Source: Tubulanus polymorphus (Eukaryota; Nemertea; Palaeonemertea; Tubulaniformes; Tubulanidae). Taken from it: a stretch of DNA of 64,000 nucleotides. The first letter of the stretch is position 1; each line of letters begins with the position of its first letter. The translations under genes were made by a program, and so were the position numbers. Below, in pieces: positions 13,101 through 23,824 of the stretch. Location: positions 3,176,001-3,240,000 of the forward strand of contig NC_134035.1 in NCBI RefSeq assembly GCF_964204645.1. Reading direction: 5' to 3'. The notes below the pieces were generated by a model. It was not told the origin of the DNA and did no database searches. It saw only the letters and a list, made by a program, of their open reading frames with translations.

Positions 13101-16100
13101 CAGCACCGACAACAACTTCAGGATTATCTGCGAATAAAAGATCGACGGAACGGAATTAGATCGACTTCGATTTTAGGTATTTCGGATTGGACTTATTCAT
13201 TCCCCAAACAAACAGACAAAATGTTCAGTCTTTATTTTGTGGTAACACCTTGTAAACCATTGATCATAATTTTTTTTGGCCCTAATAATTTATTCTTATA
13301 TTCACCCTTGCATATAATGCCCCTTAGGCACTTTGCTTGGTAAATCATGTATTTATGTTCGCTTTTGTTTCTTTTTTGTAAATAAAGATGAATGGTTAAA
13401 AAAATCCTTTTGTAAACTGATAACGTCTAAAACCAGGGCCCAGCTTCACACATGATCAAGGCCTAAATTGATTTAAGATAAACTGAATTAACTATGAATT
13501 TAAACCGATTTTAAAGTTAAGCCTTTTTGTGAAAATGGGCCCAGGAACTTAGGAACAACATTGCATTTACTAAGGCCCTTCGAAATTAAAAATAAAAAGG
13601 TTCTGCCCTTCATGATGCATCTGAAAACTGCGGCCTCAATTACCTGCGCCACTTTTGTGCGATATTCGATCTTATCCGGTACCTTCACACATAAATGCTG
13701 TATCAGTGCACGACTGCTGGTGTGAATATTGGCAGACGCTTTATGATTATCTAACAAGAAACTGAAATATTGAAAAATGCATGATTATGAAACATCATCA
13801 TCTCGATTACACCGGAAATTTTTTAAATCAATTGAAGCATTTGACCAGTTTGTTAAGGAGTAGTTGGAGTTAACCAGTGAATAAATGACAATTAAAAGTT
13901 CATTGTTACTGTGGTATTTATCAACCGGTTACCTTTAACTAACTTTTGAGCAACTGGCCCCAGAACTGTTGAACAGGGGCCAGTTGCTCAAAGGTTGGTT
14001 ACATTTAACCAGTAGATAGTTGACATAGTGACAATTAAAAATTCATTGTTACTATGGAATTCATCCACCGGTTACATTTAACGTAACTTTTGAGCAACTG
14101 ACTCCAGAACTGTTGAACAGGGGCCAGTTGTTCAAAGGTTGGTTGTAACAGTTAACCAGTGGATAAATGACATAGTGACAATCAAAAGTTCATTGTTACT
14201 ATGGAATTCATCCACCGGTTACCTTTAACTTAACTTTTGAGCAACTGGCTCCAGAACCTGAAGGTTGGTTGTAACAGTTAACCAGTGGATAAATGACATA
14301 GTGACAGTCAAAAGTTCATTGTTACTATGGAATTCATCCACCGGTTACCTTTAACTTAACTTTTGAGCAACTGGCTCCAGAACCTGAAGGTTGGTTGTAA
14401 CAGTTAACCAGTGGATAAATGTCATAGTGACAGTCAAAAGTTTGTTGTTACTATGGAATTCATCCATCTGTCTCCGTTAACTAACTTATGAGCAACTTGC
14501 TCGTACAGAGCTACGACCAGTCATCGGTATTTTACGTGTACGACTTACGTGATGAACGCGAGAGTCTGATCTCTAATAGCTAATACAGGCGACGGTATGG
14601 CAGACGTACACAGTTTACCGTCCGACGAAATCATCAACAAACTCGGTAATAAATGCTGAAACAGCTGTAAATAGAAATAACAAGACTTTGTTACCAACTG
14701 ATTAGGGGTATGCTTCAAAATTATAAAAATATCTGCTGGTAGAATTTGAATCAGGGTTTGTTCTATTATTATCGTCACTTATTGGTGCACTGGGAAAATA
14801 TAAATTCAGATGCACTGTTGTAAACTTAAAATTCTGAGTTCAAATTTGTTCATTTTCAATAAAGTTAAGTCTGAGCGCAGAACAATTTAACTGGATCCTG
14901 AATTGATATTTACCTCATTCCAGAATTTGAGTTTGTTTTGTTTTTTTTTGGGGGGGGGGGGCTATTCAAGTTCAAAATTTATCAGTATATACTTTCAAGG
15001 AGTTTTACAATACACAATGCATGTAAGTTTTCAATTTAGGAGGTTGTGGTATGAACTCTATGCATAATTGGAGATTTTACCTTGCGAATAGTAACTGCCG
15101 GGTCTCGGTGGTTTGGATTACAAAGAAGGTTCAGTCCCTGTAAAATGAAACAAAAAATATATATGGCTTCATCTAATCCATTCCCATATGCCTAGAGAAT
15201 GTCTAATGATAATTTACAAAGTTTTAACATTTCAATAATCTGAATGAATTATCCTCAAAAATTCTTTAGTTATATTTTAATAATCCAAATGGACATCTTA
15301 AAACCAAAAACACTTCAAAAATATTTCATTTTGTACTAAAACCATGATTATAAATGGAATTATCACCAAATTTTCCTATTACTAAAACAATTAATGTTTT
15401 AATGAGATCTAAAATAGATTATCGTTCACAAGAACTGGCAATAAATGACTAACTAACGATCTACCGGTACTAATCTAGCGCTGTCAACTAATTAAGCAGT
15501 GCTTACAATAAACTAGCCATGACAGACCGCATGACTGACCATTGATCTGTTAAAAACAAGCCCAGATCGCGCCACAGTTAACAGTGTTTATAAACACATA
15601 GTACAACTCAACAGATCAACACATGTACTATAACGAACGCAGAAACTGAAGCTAAAAAGGGTTTGTACCATTTATATTCTTTGTGATTTCGATACCTTAT
15701 ATCCAAACTTCTATGCCAACTAAATGATGTATGGGCTTATCATTCACTTGAGGCAGTAGTGAAAACTAATTGTTATCAAATTCACTAAAGACAGTACTTA
15801 GTGACAGTTTATGGAAACAAAGTAATACTAGGGCCGAGATTACAAAAAAAACTGCCTGTTAATTGAAGATTTCAAAAATTTAAAGTGACGATGATTCTTA
15901 ATGAGAGTTTGAAACGTGTTTTTTGACAAATAAATCTCTTTTAACTTTGGGCCCATAGTGGGTTTAAAACTTATCAAATACTAGGCATATTACAGTACAA
16001 AAACCATGAGAAAATATTATTTCTAATATTCCGTAGCTTTTTCTTAGTAGCATCAGGTGCGCACTGAAAATTGTTCCAAGCCTTGAAAAAATAATTACTA

Positions 16101-19100
16101 TAATTCCGTAATTTTTCCAGGATTTCGAGGACAACAGTTCAAACCGCGGTCTAAGTTTAAGAGAAAAGTAAAACCGGAAGAAAGCAGAAGTAATCTCGAC
16201 TATGACTGAAAAAATCGTCGATCCGTTAAACGACTCGAATCTACTGGAAATCGCTCGGCTCCTGAAACACTGGCACCTGCTCGCCGAACAGAAACTCGGC
16301 TTCACGGCGAAACAAATCCAAACGTTCAACACGCAATTGTCAACGGACGACGAACGCGGGCACCGGTTACTGGCCGAGTGGTGCAAACGCAATCGCAAAC
16401 TGAAACTGAACGACCGCGCCGCGCGGTTGGAGAGTCACTTAGACGCGCGCGGCGAAGAGAAAGCCGCCGAAAGTTTGAGAGAATTCGTTAACGCGAAGTC
16501 GGCCGCCGACAGAGAACTGTTGAACGATTCGCATCTCAGGTTCGTAAAGTGAACAGATGATATTTCGATATCTCTACGTTAACTATCAATGAAGCAAATG
16601 ACAACAGCGACGAACAAACACATAGGGAACAAGGTGGCTTTGGCAAGTTCACTTCTTAAAAGCTTTTAAGCAGGGCTGTACTTCGAGGAGGCAGTTAGCC
16701 CACAAAAATGTTCATAATGGAGTGAAGACTTTTTTGTCCTTTTTCCATCTGCTGGCCATCTCTTATGAAATATCATTGTTATATTCGATAGAAATTTAAT
16801 GTAGAATCTTTCACATGGGACTGCATGACGAGCACTTACTTCGTTATAGGCCTGAGGAGTTTTTTATTATAGGAGCTTAAAGAAGAATCGTTTGACTTTA
16901 GGTAAGGGGCGAAGACATCTTAAAAAGGGCAGTTATAGTAACTTTCCCATTAACATTGTTCCCACAGTTATATGAATTCAAAATTCCCAAGTATTTCATG
17001 GGTGATTTTCAATTTTCCCAAATGGAAATGAACACATATCGTCATGCTACAGTCAACATTTTAGCAGTGACTGGTTGATAAAGGTGATTTTCAAGGGAAA
17101 TTGCTGAAAAAATTTGCCCTTGGCAAATGCTTCTAAATTGCAAATATTGCAAATATTTCCAAACCGGGAATTATCATTTCAAAATTGCCAAGTTTTTCCC
17201 AATTTCCCTGTTCTGTGGGAACCATGTTATTAAGGTTTCTCTGCCCCCCTCCTCTAAGATTCAAATGCTAGGTACAACTTAGGTAAGGAGTTGAGAATTA
17301 ATCGTTCAATTTTCACACGTCTCCGTAGGTTTCTTGCCACGACGATCAACGACTGGAAACTGGTCGGCAAAAAACTGGGCGTACCGGACGACCGGCTGAA
17401 GAAACTCGGTGCGAAAGTACTCGGGCGAAAATCGGTGCCGTATGAAATGCTGTCGCAGTGGTACGCGACGTATAGCCCACAGTCGATGGAGCGCAAAGTG
17501 GACGCGTTGGTGAACGGATTGTTGGAGGCCGGAGAAACAATACTCGTCGACGACGTACGCGAACGACAACGGATATGGCTCGGATGCGTGTAGCAGCTGT
17601 AACGATTCACAGACACAAATTAACCCTTTCAATGCTGATGGCGTTTCAACCAGTCGACGGTCAGCCAGCCAGTCAAGCCTATTATAAACATGTAACTTCT
17701 GAACTGTATGTACAGTGCTAAAGGCTACAAATTTGAATATGGCTCGGATACTTGTAGCAGCTGCAACGATTTACATACACAAATTAACCCTTTCAATGTT
17801 GATGGCGTTTCAACCAGACGGTCAGCCAGTCAGTCAAGCCTATTATAAACATATAACCTCCGAACTGTATGTACAATGCTAAAGACTACATATTTGAATA
17901 TGGCTCCGATACTCGTAGCAAAATTATGACGATGTATTGACTCAAATCAACCCTTTCAATGCTTATCATGTTTTTACCGGCGGTCAGTCAGTCAGTCAAG
18001 CCTTTTTGAACACTTGAACTACACGGTGCTAAAGGCTACGAATTCGAATACGGTTGGGATACTTGTAGCAAAATTATGACATCGATTGACACAAATTGAC
18101 CATCTCAATATCGAGACTGTTGGAAACAACCTTTTTTACGTGGAAATGTAGAGCGCTTAAGGCTATTTGAATATACAGCTAGGATACTTGTAGCATCTAT
18201 AATAACAAACGACGCATTGACACAAATTAACTCTTTCATTTAGGCCTACCGCACCTGTCTCTACCAGATGACGGAGAAACAGTCTTCTTTTGCATATATA
18301 ACCTAACGGCGAGAAGACTTTCGTATTTGAATATAGCTCGGATGCGTGCGGCAACTACGAATAACTATGGATCGACACAAAAAATCCTTTGATTACGGCA
18401 CCTGTCTCTACCAGGCAGTGGGTACAGTTTCTTTTTTACTGTACAATGCTGATATGAATGTATTTTGTTAACTTACCGTATAAGCCAGCTCTGTGATGTT
18501 GTTACTCTGTTTGAAATCACTGCAAAAATCATAAATATGCATAAAATATTCACTGTTTTGTATTGAAAATAAATATATATATCATAAATTTTCTATAAGT
18601 GAATACATCCGCAGTGAATTGAATGTGGTTCAGCGGAAGGTAATTTTCAAATTCGGGGGAAGTGCCCGCATGACTTTTTTTGTCCCAGTTACTGAAGACT
18701 CCTCCTGAATCTGTACTGTTGGTAAACCATACTCAGTGGTTTTGTAAGCAAATTATTTATCAATCTTTACTCCACCTGAACTTCTAATGTGGTAACCGCA
18801 AGAAAAATCCTAATCCTAACTGTACCGATTGAGGTGTAGTTTACTGTACAACTACTAAAATTTCTAAATCGCATATTTCTCAAAATTGAAGACGTTTTAA
18901 AGGAGTTGTGGGCATTTTGCATTTTTCAAATTGAAGGAGTAGTTTCAACCTCCTTTAAAATAATTTTTCATTAAGGAGATTTTATGGAATCAACAAGTCA
19001 TAGGGACCGTGACAGTTTAATATAACGTGGTGAACTAAAATGTGGTAAAAATGTCGGACTTACTCGTTGTCGTTCCAGTTGAAATCCGAACGGAACGTCT

Positions 19101-22100
19101 TTGGCTCGAGTCGCGTTAATTGAACCAGCGTTCGTAACGTTAGCTGCAGCGATTCCTCGCTCGATTTCAACGAAAACACTTTCAACAGCAGCAGCTCGTC
19201 CTTCAAAAACAGAGAAAACAAAACCACAGTTACGAAAAGAGAACTTCATTACATTCCCACTGTTTCCACAGTAAGCGGAGGAATAATAATTGTACAACTT
19301 TGATAATTCATGCCATCGACAGAACATATTTGTAATTAATCGCCAAAAACATAGTAAAGTAGGGCATCATCTTTCGTTTCAAGCTAAATGAAGGTCTGAT
19401 CATTTCACTAAATGGTCGAGACCCTTTATGCACATCACTGCAGAGCTGATCCCTAGCGGTGTCAGACCAGGTTATAGTATCAATTCTGCATGCTGTACAG
19501 AATCTTATTTCTGTAATAACCTAAATATTTCGAACGAACAAAAACACCAACCTTAAACAGTGAAGTAAGATGTGTACGGAGAACTTGTTTTTCCTGATTG
19601 GATAAATCTTGTAGTTCGTTATCATTGTCTTCACCTTCTTCAACACTCTGTGAAATTAAATCCACAGCATCGATTACAATAAAAGTCTCTGCGCCTTTTA
19701 CGCTCAATAGTGTTGCAACGTCGTAAATTTTTCACCGAGTTGAGAATCAGGGAAAGGATGAGTTTCAGAAAATTCATTGAGTTGACCAGTACTGAGTAAG
19801 GAGACCATTGTTTAGGGTAGACTCAACATTACTGATTAGCTAGCGTTGGGACTGTAAATACTTCACTGCGTCGAGAATAAGGCAAATATCTTTTTTAAGG
19901 TTCCAAACAGATTTTACTAAAATTCATTGCGGTTGACCGGTAAAGAACAGTGTACTGTACCTAACAAAGCATCCAAGGGATAATAGAGATAAAATTCTAA
20001 GGAAAAAAACAATTTGTGGGCTTTTCCTCACCAAAAACAATTTGCTCACTTTCCGGGGCCAACAAATTTGAGTCGATATGAATGATACAATTCTGATTCT
20101 CATCAATGACGCGACGTACCTGTTCATTGTTGTCTGATGATTCGCTATTCGTACGCGTTCGTTTTCTATTGTTGCGACGACGCGTCTGCTGCGACGCCCA
20201 CGACGACGACTGACTCGAACTCGACGACCGCCTGCGACGATGCTTCTTACCGACGAAATAATCTAAAATTGTAATGAAACTCAAGCAGGTGTTGCTAGGT
20301 GGTTTATCAGACACCAAAAATTCGAATAGCCAAATTTCCAAGAGTCAAAATTCCCTGATTTTTCGCGCAAAGAATCATAAATGCAGAATTCTACGATCTG
20401 TAAGAACCCTAGGACCAGTTGCATAGTCGGTCATCGCTTAGATTTAAGACCGGTCTAAGACCATCTAAGCTCTAAATCTAACACCTTAAGGACCAGTCAT
20501 TCCAAGAATTCAAGGAGTTTTCAATTTCAAATTTCGAGGAGTGTATTCATCACTTTCATATCCCCATTACTGTAGATTCCTCCTAAATCTGTACTAGTTA
20601 TCTCGGTAAACCATTAGATACAGTGGAATCTGTATGTATAAAGCCTATGACTGCTTACTAGACTGAAAACCTAAAAATTGTCTAATAGCCAATTTCTCAA
20701 AATTCAAGGGCCCGGTTTCATAGACTGAGTATCAAAGTAATCCCTAGGGGTAAATCCTCAATCTGGGTGACAACCATCATAGTAACAATGAGAAACCATG
20801 GTTATAACCGACAAATTTCAAAATAATCACAGAGACAATTTTTCTCTCACATCTATGAAACCCAGCCAAGGACTTTTGGGCATTTCGCACAATTTCAAGG
20901 ATATTCAAGGGCCTTGAAAAACATTATTGGTTTGAAAGCAGTTTTCAAGGAATCAAGGAGTCGTAGGGACCACGTCTTTAGACGAGTGAGATACGACTTG
21001 GCAACTTGACCCTGAATGTAGCACCATCTTTTGTGTGTCGCCGATACACTCAGCATTTTGCGCTGATACCTATGATATCATTTGATTATTAACAAAATCA
21101 TCGGACGTACCTGAATCAGTAATCTGTGTTAATATCATCAGTCCGTGCAGCGTGTTCTCGTAAATCATCGGGTGAAATATTTGAAACGCGCCGCTACCCG
21201 GTACAATCACTAAACACGTGTAAATCCTCGCCGCCAGTAGGGCGCGCTGTTTGTCGCAAAACGTCGCTTTCCTCTATATACAAAATAGAGATCAATAGAA
21301 AATAGCAGCAATCGGGTTTAAGGCCATTAAGAATTTAAGATCACACGTTTACAATCTGACATTATTGAAATTGTTCTCGAAAAATTCTGATTAAGATAAA
21401 ATACCTTTGTAAAGGTATTCTATTCTAGTATCAATGAAATTTAGGCCCTGATGAATGACGAAATAGTACAAGCTTAACATTTTTCAAATTCGCAAGTTTG
21501 ACTAGAGCTGTTATAATTGGCCCCCATTTTTCTGAAATTCTAATTATCTGATCTTTCGATTTAAAGAAATCCCACCTAGACCAGTAATTCCAATAAATTA
21601 GGCAAAGCTAACACTAGTGCATGTTCTTCAGCTAAACAGCGTATTCGATGTTTGAATTAATTGGGTTCTACTTTCTAAAACTTTTTGTTGGGTTGCTTTT
21701 AGATAATTCATGTTTTAATGAGGCTTACAACTCAGGTTTTAAGCTTTAAGCTAAAAATGGACTCTGATCTGCTTAGGTAATCGATCAATAACTATTGCAA
21801 TTGGTTATAACTGATTCTTAAGTGTCATTTGATTGGGGAAATGAACTTCAACCTTGAGAAATGAATTCTTTTAGTTATCTTACCTGTACACCCTTGTCGA
21901 TGACATAAGCGAGATACGCGACCAGGCATTTATACGGGATGTTATTCTCAACCAGTATCGGCCAGAAACCTACAAAACATCGCGAAATGAGGTCACTCTA
22001 ATCGAAAAAGTTCTTCTGGGTGTAGGCTTACGGAGAGATGAACTTTCGATCAGGTTGAAACCGTCTGTTGGGAGTTGGATATAAATACATGGCGTGCGTC

Positions 22101-23369
22101 ACTACAAGGTTCCTACAATTCCTGGTATCCAGAATTCAAGGATTTTCAAAATTCAAGGAGGTTTTCGCGGTCATATATAAGGAAAAAAAGTCGAAAATTC
22201 AAAAACAAAATCCCCGTTTTTCTCAGAATTTAAGGAGTTTCAACGAATTTATGGATATTTCTCAAAATTAAAGGATTTTCAAGGACCTTGAAAAATATTT
22301 TCAAAAATCAAGGAGTTTTCAAGGATTCAAGGAGTTGTAGGGACCCTGCACTAACCTGCTGCGTTATTAGGCTCATCATCCGATATCAGATCACCAAGCG
22401 ACGCCCATTTTTTCAAACATTTGACGACTTTTTTCAACGAATCGATCGAACCCTCGTCGAAGTCGGGCGGCAGCGCGCCGAAATCTGTGAAATAGTTCTT
22501 CCATACCGCGTCCACCCAGGCTGGAAATGATAGAATATGATATTATATAAACTATATTTACTTAAATTATTCCCGGTGGTGGAACAGTTGTGGCTTATAT
22601 CTAGAAGTGGTCTTAAAAATCTTAAGAATGGTTTTAGTAGGTAGATTGGTTATAACTTATAGGCTCCTAGAAATAACATATCCTTCCTTCCTTAGATTGG
22701 TGTCAATCTAAGCCCAGGCTATCCAAAGGCCCAGGCTATCCAAAGGCCTAGCCCCTTTAATCCAGTTGAGTTACTGATGTGAGATGTCATTCCTATGTAA
22801 CTTGTGTATTATATGGAGCAATAAAATTAAAGTTCAAGTTCAAGTTCAAGTTCAAGTATGATGTCCAAAAATGATCTAAGATTTTAAGACTAGTCTTTAA
22901 CTTCAAGTCAAGATGCTAGATAGGCTATAAAACTGAATCTGAGATGGAAGACTGACTGGCTTGTAATTTCAAGCCTCAGCACAAATAAACCCCTGCCATT
23001 GAAAATTGATGCAGTGACTGTCAGTGACATTGTTGAAATTGTCGGGTCAAATTCGTTTTATTTCTTGGACTTGGTCACCAAGGTACTAGGTGCCCCTCTG
23101 CTCTGTCTCTGACAAGTTAGTGACCTAAATCATTAGCTTGTCAAGTAAAGATATTCATAATGCTGACGAACATTGTCAGATGATTAATTATGAGATAAAT
23201 TGAACGAACTAGTGGTCTGGTCTGGTAGTGGTATAGTAGTAGCACACCAGGCAGACGTCAGACGACGGTAGGGTAAAACTTTTCTTTTGCTCTCACTCAA
23301 AAAAGTCTCACCTTCTTGAAGATTGTTCAGATTCAGCTGCTTCAAACAGCTAACCGTCTCTTTATCCAT
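388..23369 (-). CDS. NCAPD3: Condensin-2 complex subunit D3 (NCAPD3), full-length 36-exon gene
   Basis: HEAT-repeat subunit of condensin II, the nuclear SMC complex that compacts and stiffens mitotic chromosomes. I joined 36 coding exons on the minus strand using GT/AG sites. Every junction keeps frame and the sum is 4479 bp, or 1492 aa plus stop, against 1498 aa for the human protein. The start is the ATG at 23367-23369 ([11 protein letters not shown]) and the TAA is at 388-390. Family-diagnostic stretches run in order: [14 protein letters not shown] near the N-terminus, [43 protein letters not shown], then the Cnd1-type HEAT core from about residue 1010 ([70 protein letters not shown]) and a basic, low-complexity C-tail. 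The gene contains another gene on the opposite strand in intron 8 and sits head-to-head with PDHX. Exon lists are in the three block entries. No frameshift was seen. Confidence 0.96.
2150..2515. repeat. MITE-like element, GGTCCCTAC family, NCAPD3 intron
   Basis: Starts GGGTCCCTACTACAGATC and ends in a diverged inverted copy (GAGTTATAGGAACCCC), with internal AAGGAG-rich segments in opposite orientations. Related copies are seen at about 18640-19010, 20480-20980, 22100-22350 and 42790-43235. No coding capacity, so a non-autonomous DNA element is inferred. Confidence 0.5.
3346..3475. repeat. Palindromic MITE, GGGCCAGTTGCTCA family
   Basis: About 130 bp that folds back almost entirely on itself: GGTTGCTCAAAAGTTGGTT at one end and the inverse at the other. 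Same family as 12148-12276, the array at 13840-14497, 28008-28128 and 32225-32346. Confidence 0.65.
4430..4645. repeat. Degenerate tandem repeat (AACCAAAATGAGCTTAGACTGG type) in NCAPD3 intron
   Basis: Four to five diverged units of roughly 45-55 bp, each with a 'gttagattggt...agaaccaaaatgagc' core. The same unit reappears at 26640-26860 and, greatly amplified, at 31190-31840. Confidence 0.6.
5735..5848. repeat. Foldback element in NCAPD3 intron
   Basis: The left arm contains AACGTTTCGG and GACTATTAGCCAT; the right arm is the inverse (ATGGCTAATAGTC, GAAACGT). About 110 bp with a short loop; no coding content. Confidence 0.6.
8071..8225. repeat. Foldback MITE (TGTAGAGAGAATCCCAC termini) in NCAPD3 intron
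   Basis: Terminal inverted repeats of about 45 bp begin TGTAGAGAGAATCCCACAAT and end ATTGTGGGATTCTCTCTACA. The centre has ACTATTAGGATATAGTCGAAACG. A much larger relative sits at 44425-45212 and a degenerate one near 12503-12655. Confidence 0.7.
8455..8470. repeat. Short (AC)n microsatellite
   Basis: About eight CA repeats just outside the acceptor of NCAPD3 exon 19. Confidence 0.7.
8535..8775. repeat. Direct duplication of a 110-bp segment in NCAPD3 intron
   Basis: Two copies, about 8535-8655 and 8646-8765, share AATTCCCTGAGC, GAATGGAGAAATC and GATAAAGAAACGTGTGGTC. Part of a dispersed 'TTCCCTGA...GTGGCCAC' family also seen near 10500-10800, 27050-27540 and 48900-49030. Confidence 0.65.
9840..10166. 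repeat. SINE-like tail region and (AAT)n microsatellite in NCAPD3 intron
   Basis: The AT-rich stretch at 9840-10080 has an internal inverted pair (GGGACACAGTGCGAGCC and GGCACTGTGCCCACG), followed by a clean (AAT)n run at 10110-10166. No coding content. Confidence 0.45.
11500..11705. repeat. Dispersed repeat 'TTAGCAAAGTCCATC' family in NCAPD3 intron
   Basis: Contains ACACCGCTGTATTGTTAGT, GCTTGACAGGTTC and TTAGCAAAGTCCATCGTCGA. Two to three related units lie in the PCYOX1 intron at 35280-35860. Confidence 0.55.
11971..12386. repeat. Cluster of three abutting palindromic MITEs of two families
   Basis: 11971-12080 and 12277-12386 are both near-perfect palindromes with GGACCCAGTTCCACAGTTGT ends. 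Between them at 12148-12276 is a copy of the GGGCCAGTTGCTCA palindrome. The second and third elements touch directly (TGGCCC followed by GGACCC). All lie in one NCAPD3 intron. Confidence 0.75.
13436..13545. repeat. Palindromic MITE, GGGCCCAGCTTCAC variant
   Basis: Begins GGGCCCAGCTTCACACATG and ends with the inverse-like GTGAAAATGGGCCC. The internal halves are inversely related. It adjoins NCAPD3 exon 11. Confidence 0.55.
13840..14497. repeat. Tandem array of five palindromic MITE copies in NCAPD3 intron
   Basis: Five head-to-tail copies of the GGGCCAGTTGCTCA palindrome, with repeat starts spaced about 126-146 bp. Each carries GTTAACCAGTGGATAAATG, a TTCATTGTTACTATGGAATTC centre and CTTTTGAGCAACTGGC. 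The last two copies lack the outer left end, so they were likely multiplied by tandem duplication rather than by separate insertions. Confidence 0.8.
16202..17593 (+). CDS. Tandem death-fold domain protein, nested in an NCAPD3 intron
   Basis: Two exons, 16202-16539 and 17329-17593, joined at CTCAG/GTTCGT and CCGTAG/G, phase 2; 603 bp, 200 aa. Both exons are CG-rich and coding-like against AT-rich flanks. Domain 1 is about residues 10-95 ([20 protein letters not shown], later LLAEWCKRN). Domain 2 is about residues 112-190 ([17 protein letters not shown], then [14 protein letters not shown] and a closing hydrophobic helix). Both show the death-domain pattern of Trp, LA/LG, and ML..W spaced through six amphipathic helices. 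Death domains pair homotypically in apoptosis and innate immune signalling; no enzyme or membrane segment is visible, so an adaptor role is only inference. The gene runs antisense to its host between host exons 8 and 9. I do not recognise a named orthologue. A further 5' non-coding exon is possible. Confidence 0.72.
17571..18450 (+). repeat. Degenerate tandem array (about 125-165 bp units) beginning in the last codons of the death-fold gene
   Basis: Units start near 17571, 17735, 17895, 18046, 18169 and 18329, each with a version of 'gaatatggctcggat.ctt' and then 'cacaaattaaccctttcaat'. The first unit overlaps the last seven codons and stop of the death-fold gene; the rest form its 3' side. 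Confidence 0.75.
18640..19010. repeat. MITE-like element, GGTCCCTAC family, beside NCAPD3 exon 7
   Basis: Includes GACTCCTCCTGAATCTGTACT, GGTGTAGTTTACTGTACAAC and an end GTCATAGGGACC. Same internal modules as the 2150-2515 element. Confidence 0.45.
20480..20985. repeat. MITE-like element, GGTCCCTAC family, interrupted by another MITE
   Basis: Starts GGACCAGTCATTCCAAGAATTC and ends GGAGTCGTAGGGACCACG. The GGGCCCGGTTTCATAG element at 20708-20877 lies inside it, so it inserted later. Confidence 0.5.
20708..20877. repeat. MITE, GGGCCCGGTTTCATAGACTG family
   Basis: 170 bp in an NCAPD3 intron with terminal inverted repeats (GGTTTCATAGACTGAG at one end, ATCTATGAAACCCAGCC at the other) and a core ACCATCATAGTAACAATGAG. 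A 160-bp copy lies in opposite orientation at 27141-27300. Confidence 0.7.
22100..22352. repeat. MITE-like element, GGTCCCTAC family, beside NCAPD3 exon 2
   Basis: AAGGTTCCTACAATTCCTGG at the left and GGAGTTGTAGGGACCCTGC at the right, with repeated 'ttcaaggatttt' modules between. It ends within a few bases of the exon 2 donor. Confidence 0.55.
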
Positions 23370-23824
23370 GTTGTTCGCGTCAACTCTAATCGACGAGCTA
23401 ACTATAAAACAGGGCGTCGAAAAGGGAAATTTGACGTTAGGAAATCCCTTGAAAAGCTTCAAAACTGGCGGTCAGTGTCGAGGTCAGATACGTGCTGAAC
23501 GAAAAGCAGAAAAGCAGGCTAAGGGGGCAGCACCTTACGGTGGCCTGAGGTCACAATTCCATTTTCAACGAATGCAGTGTCAATGAAATAGAATGATTAC
23601 GATATAAGAGAATATCAAATAAAAGGAGTGATAAATCTATAGACGATCATAACTCATTGATTAGGATGCGTTTCCATCCGAAAGTTACTTTTTGAAAAAT
23701 TCTACCCTGGCAAGCGATGGTGACAAACTCTGGCACGCGAAAATAGGAACTCGTGGCATGCGAGGTTCACCGTTTCGATCGGAACCGTGCGGAACTTCGA
23801 CGGGTTGAAGTTCCGCAATTGAAA
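23370..23824. promoter_or_regulatory. Divergent promoter region between NCAPD3 and PDHX
   Basis: Only 455 bp separate the NCAPD3 start codon (minus) from the PDHX start codon (plus), so both 5' UTRs and promoters must lie here or overlap unless further non-coding exons exist. No TATA box is clear. The part nearest PDHX (23740-23824) is richer in CG than the AT-rich flanks. Transcription start sites cannot be placed from sequence alone. Confidence 0.55.

Larger units (their letters stand above)
7060..15137 (-). other. NCAPD3: NCAPD3 exons 9-22 (central HEAT block)
   Basis: Coding exons in transcript order: 15081-15137, 14549-14664, 13644-13761, 12971-13127, 12778-12865, 11753-11928, 11020-11199, 10261-10394, 9455-9570, 8926-9114, 8342-8444, 7751-7856, 7237-7326, 7060-7136. 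All junction phases agree. The block contains the HEAT helices around [20 protein letters not shown] and [16 protein letters not shown]. Exon 15 is a divergent acidic linker without clear vertebrate counterpart. Exon 19 uses the upstream acceptor (high coordinate 8444), which restores the phase and adds RYLQ before KAFNLM, matching the RYLNKAF motif known from the vertebrate protein. Confidence 0.92.
18477..23369 (-). other. NCAPD3: NCAPD3 exons 1-8 (N-terminal block)
   Basis: Coding exons in transcript order: 23312-23369, 22356-22520, 21884-21969, 21111-21273, 20120-20262, 19552-19647, 19064-19200, 18477-18519. They encode the N-terminal HEAT region. Exon 5 carries a strongly basic and serine-rich insert ([16 protein letters not shown]), then exon 6 an acidic stretch ([10 protein letters not shown]), as in the disordered basic/acidic loop of vertebrate NCAPD3. 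Two acceptors were chosen by phase. Exon 4 begins at AGG AAA (high coordinate 21273) because the slightly shorter alternative breaks frame. Exon 5 stops at the GTACGT donor (low coordinate 20120) because the longer open frame gives the wrong phase for exon 6. Confidence 0.92.

Noticed and set aside
17254-17632. Minus-strand open frames of 108-120 aa over the second death-fold exon
   Set aside because: Shadow frames of a CG-rich plus-strand exon; no domain and no suitable neighbours.
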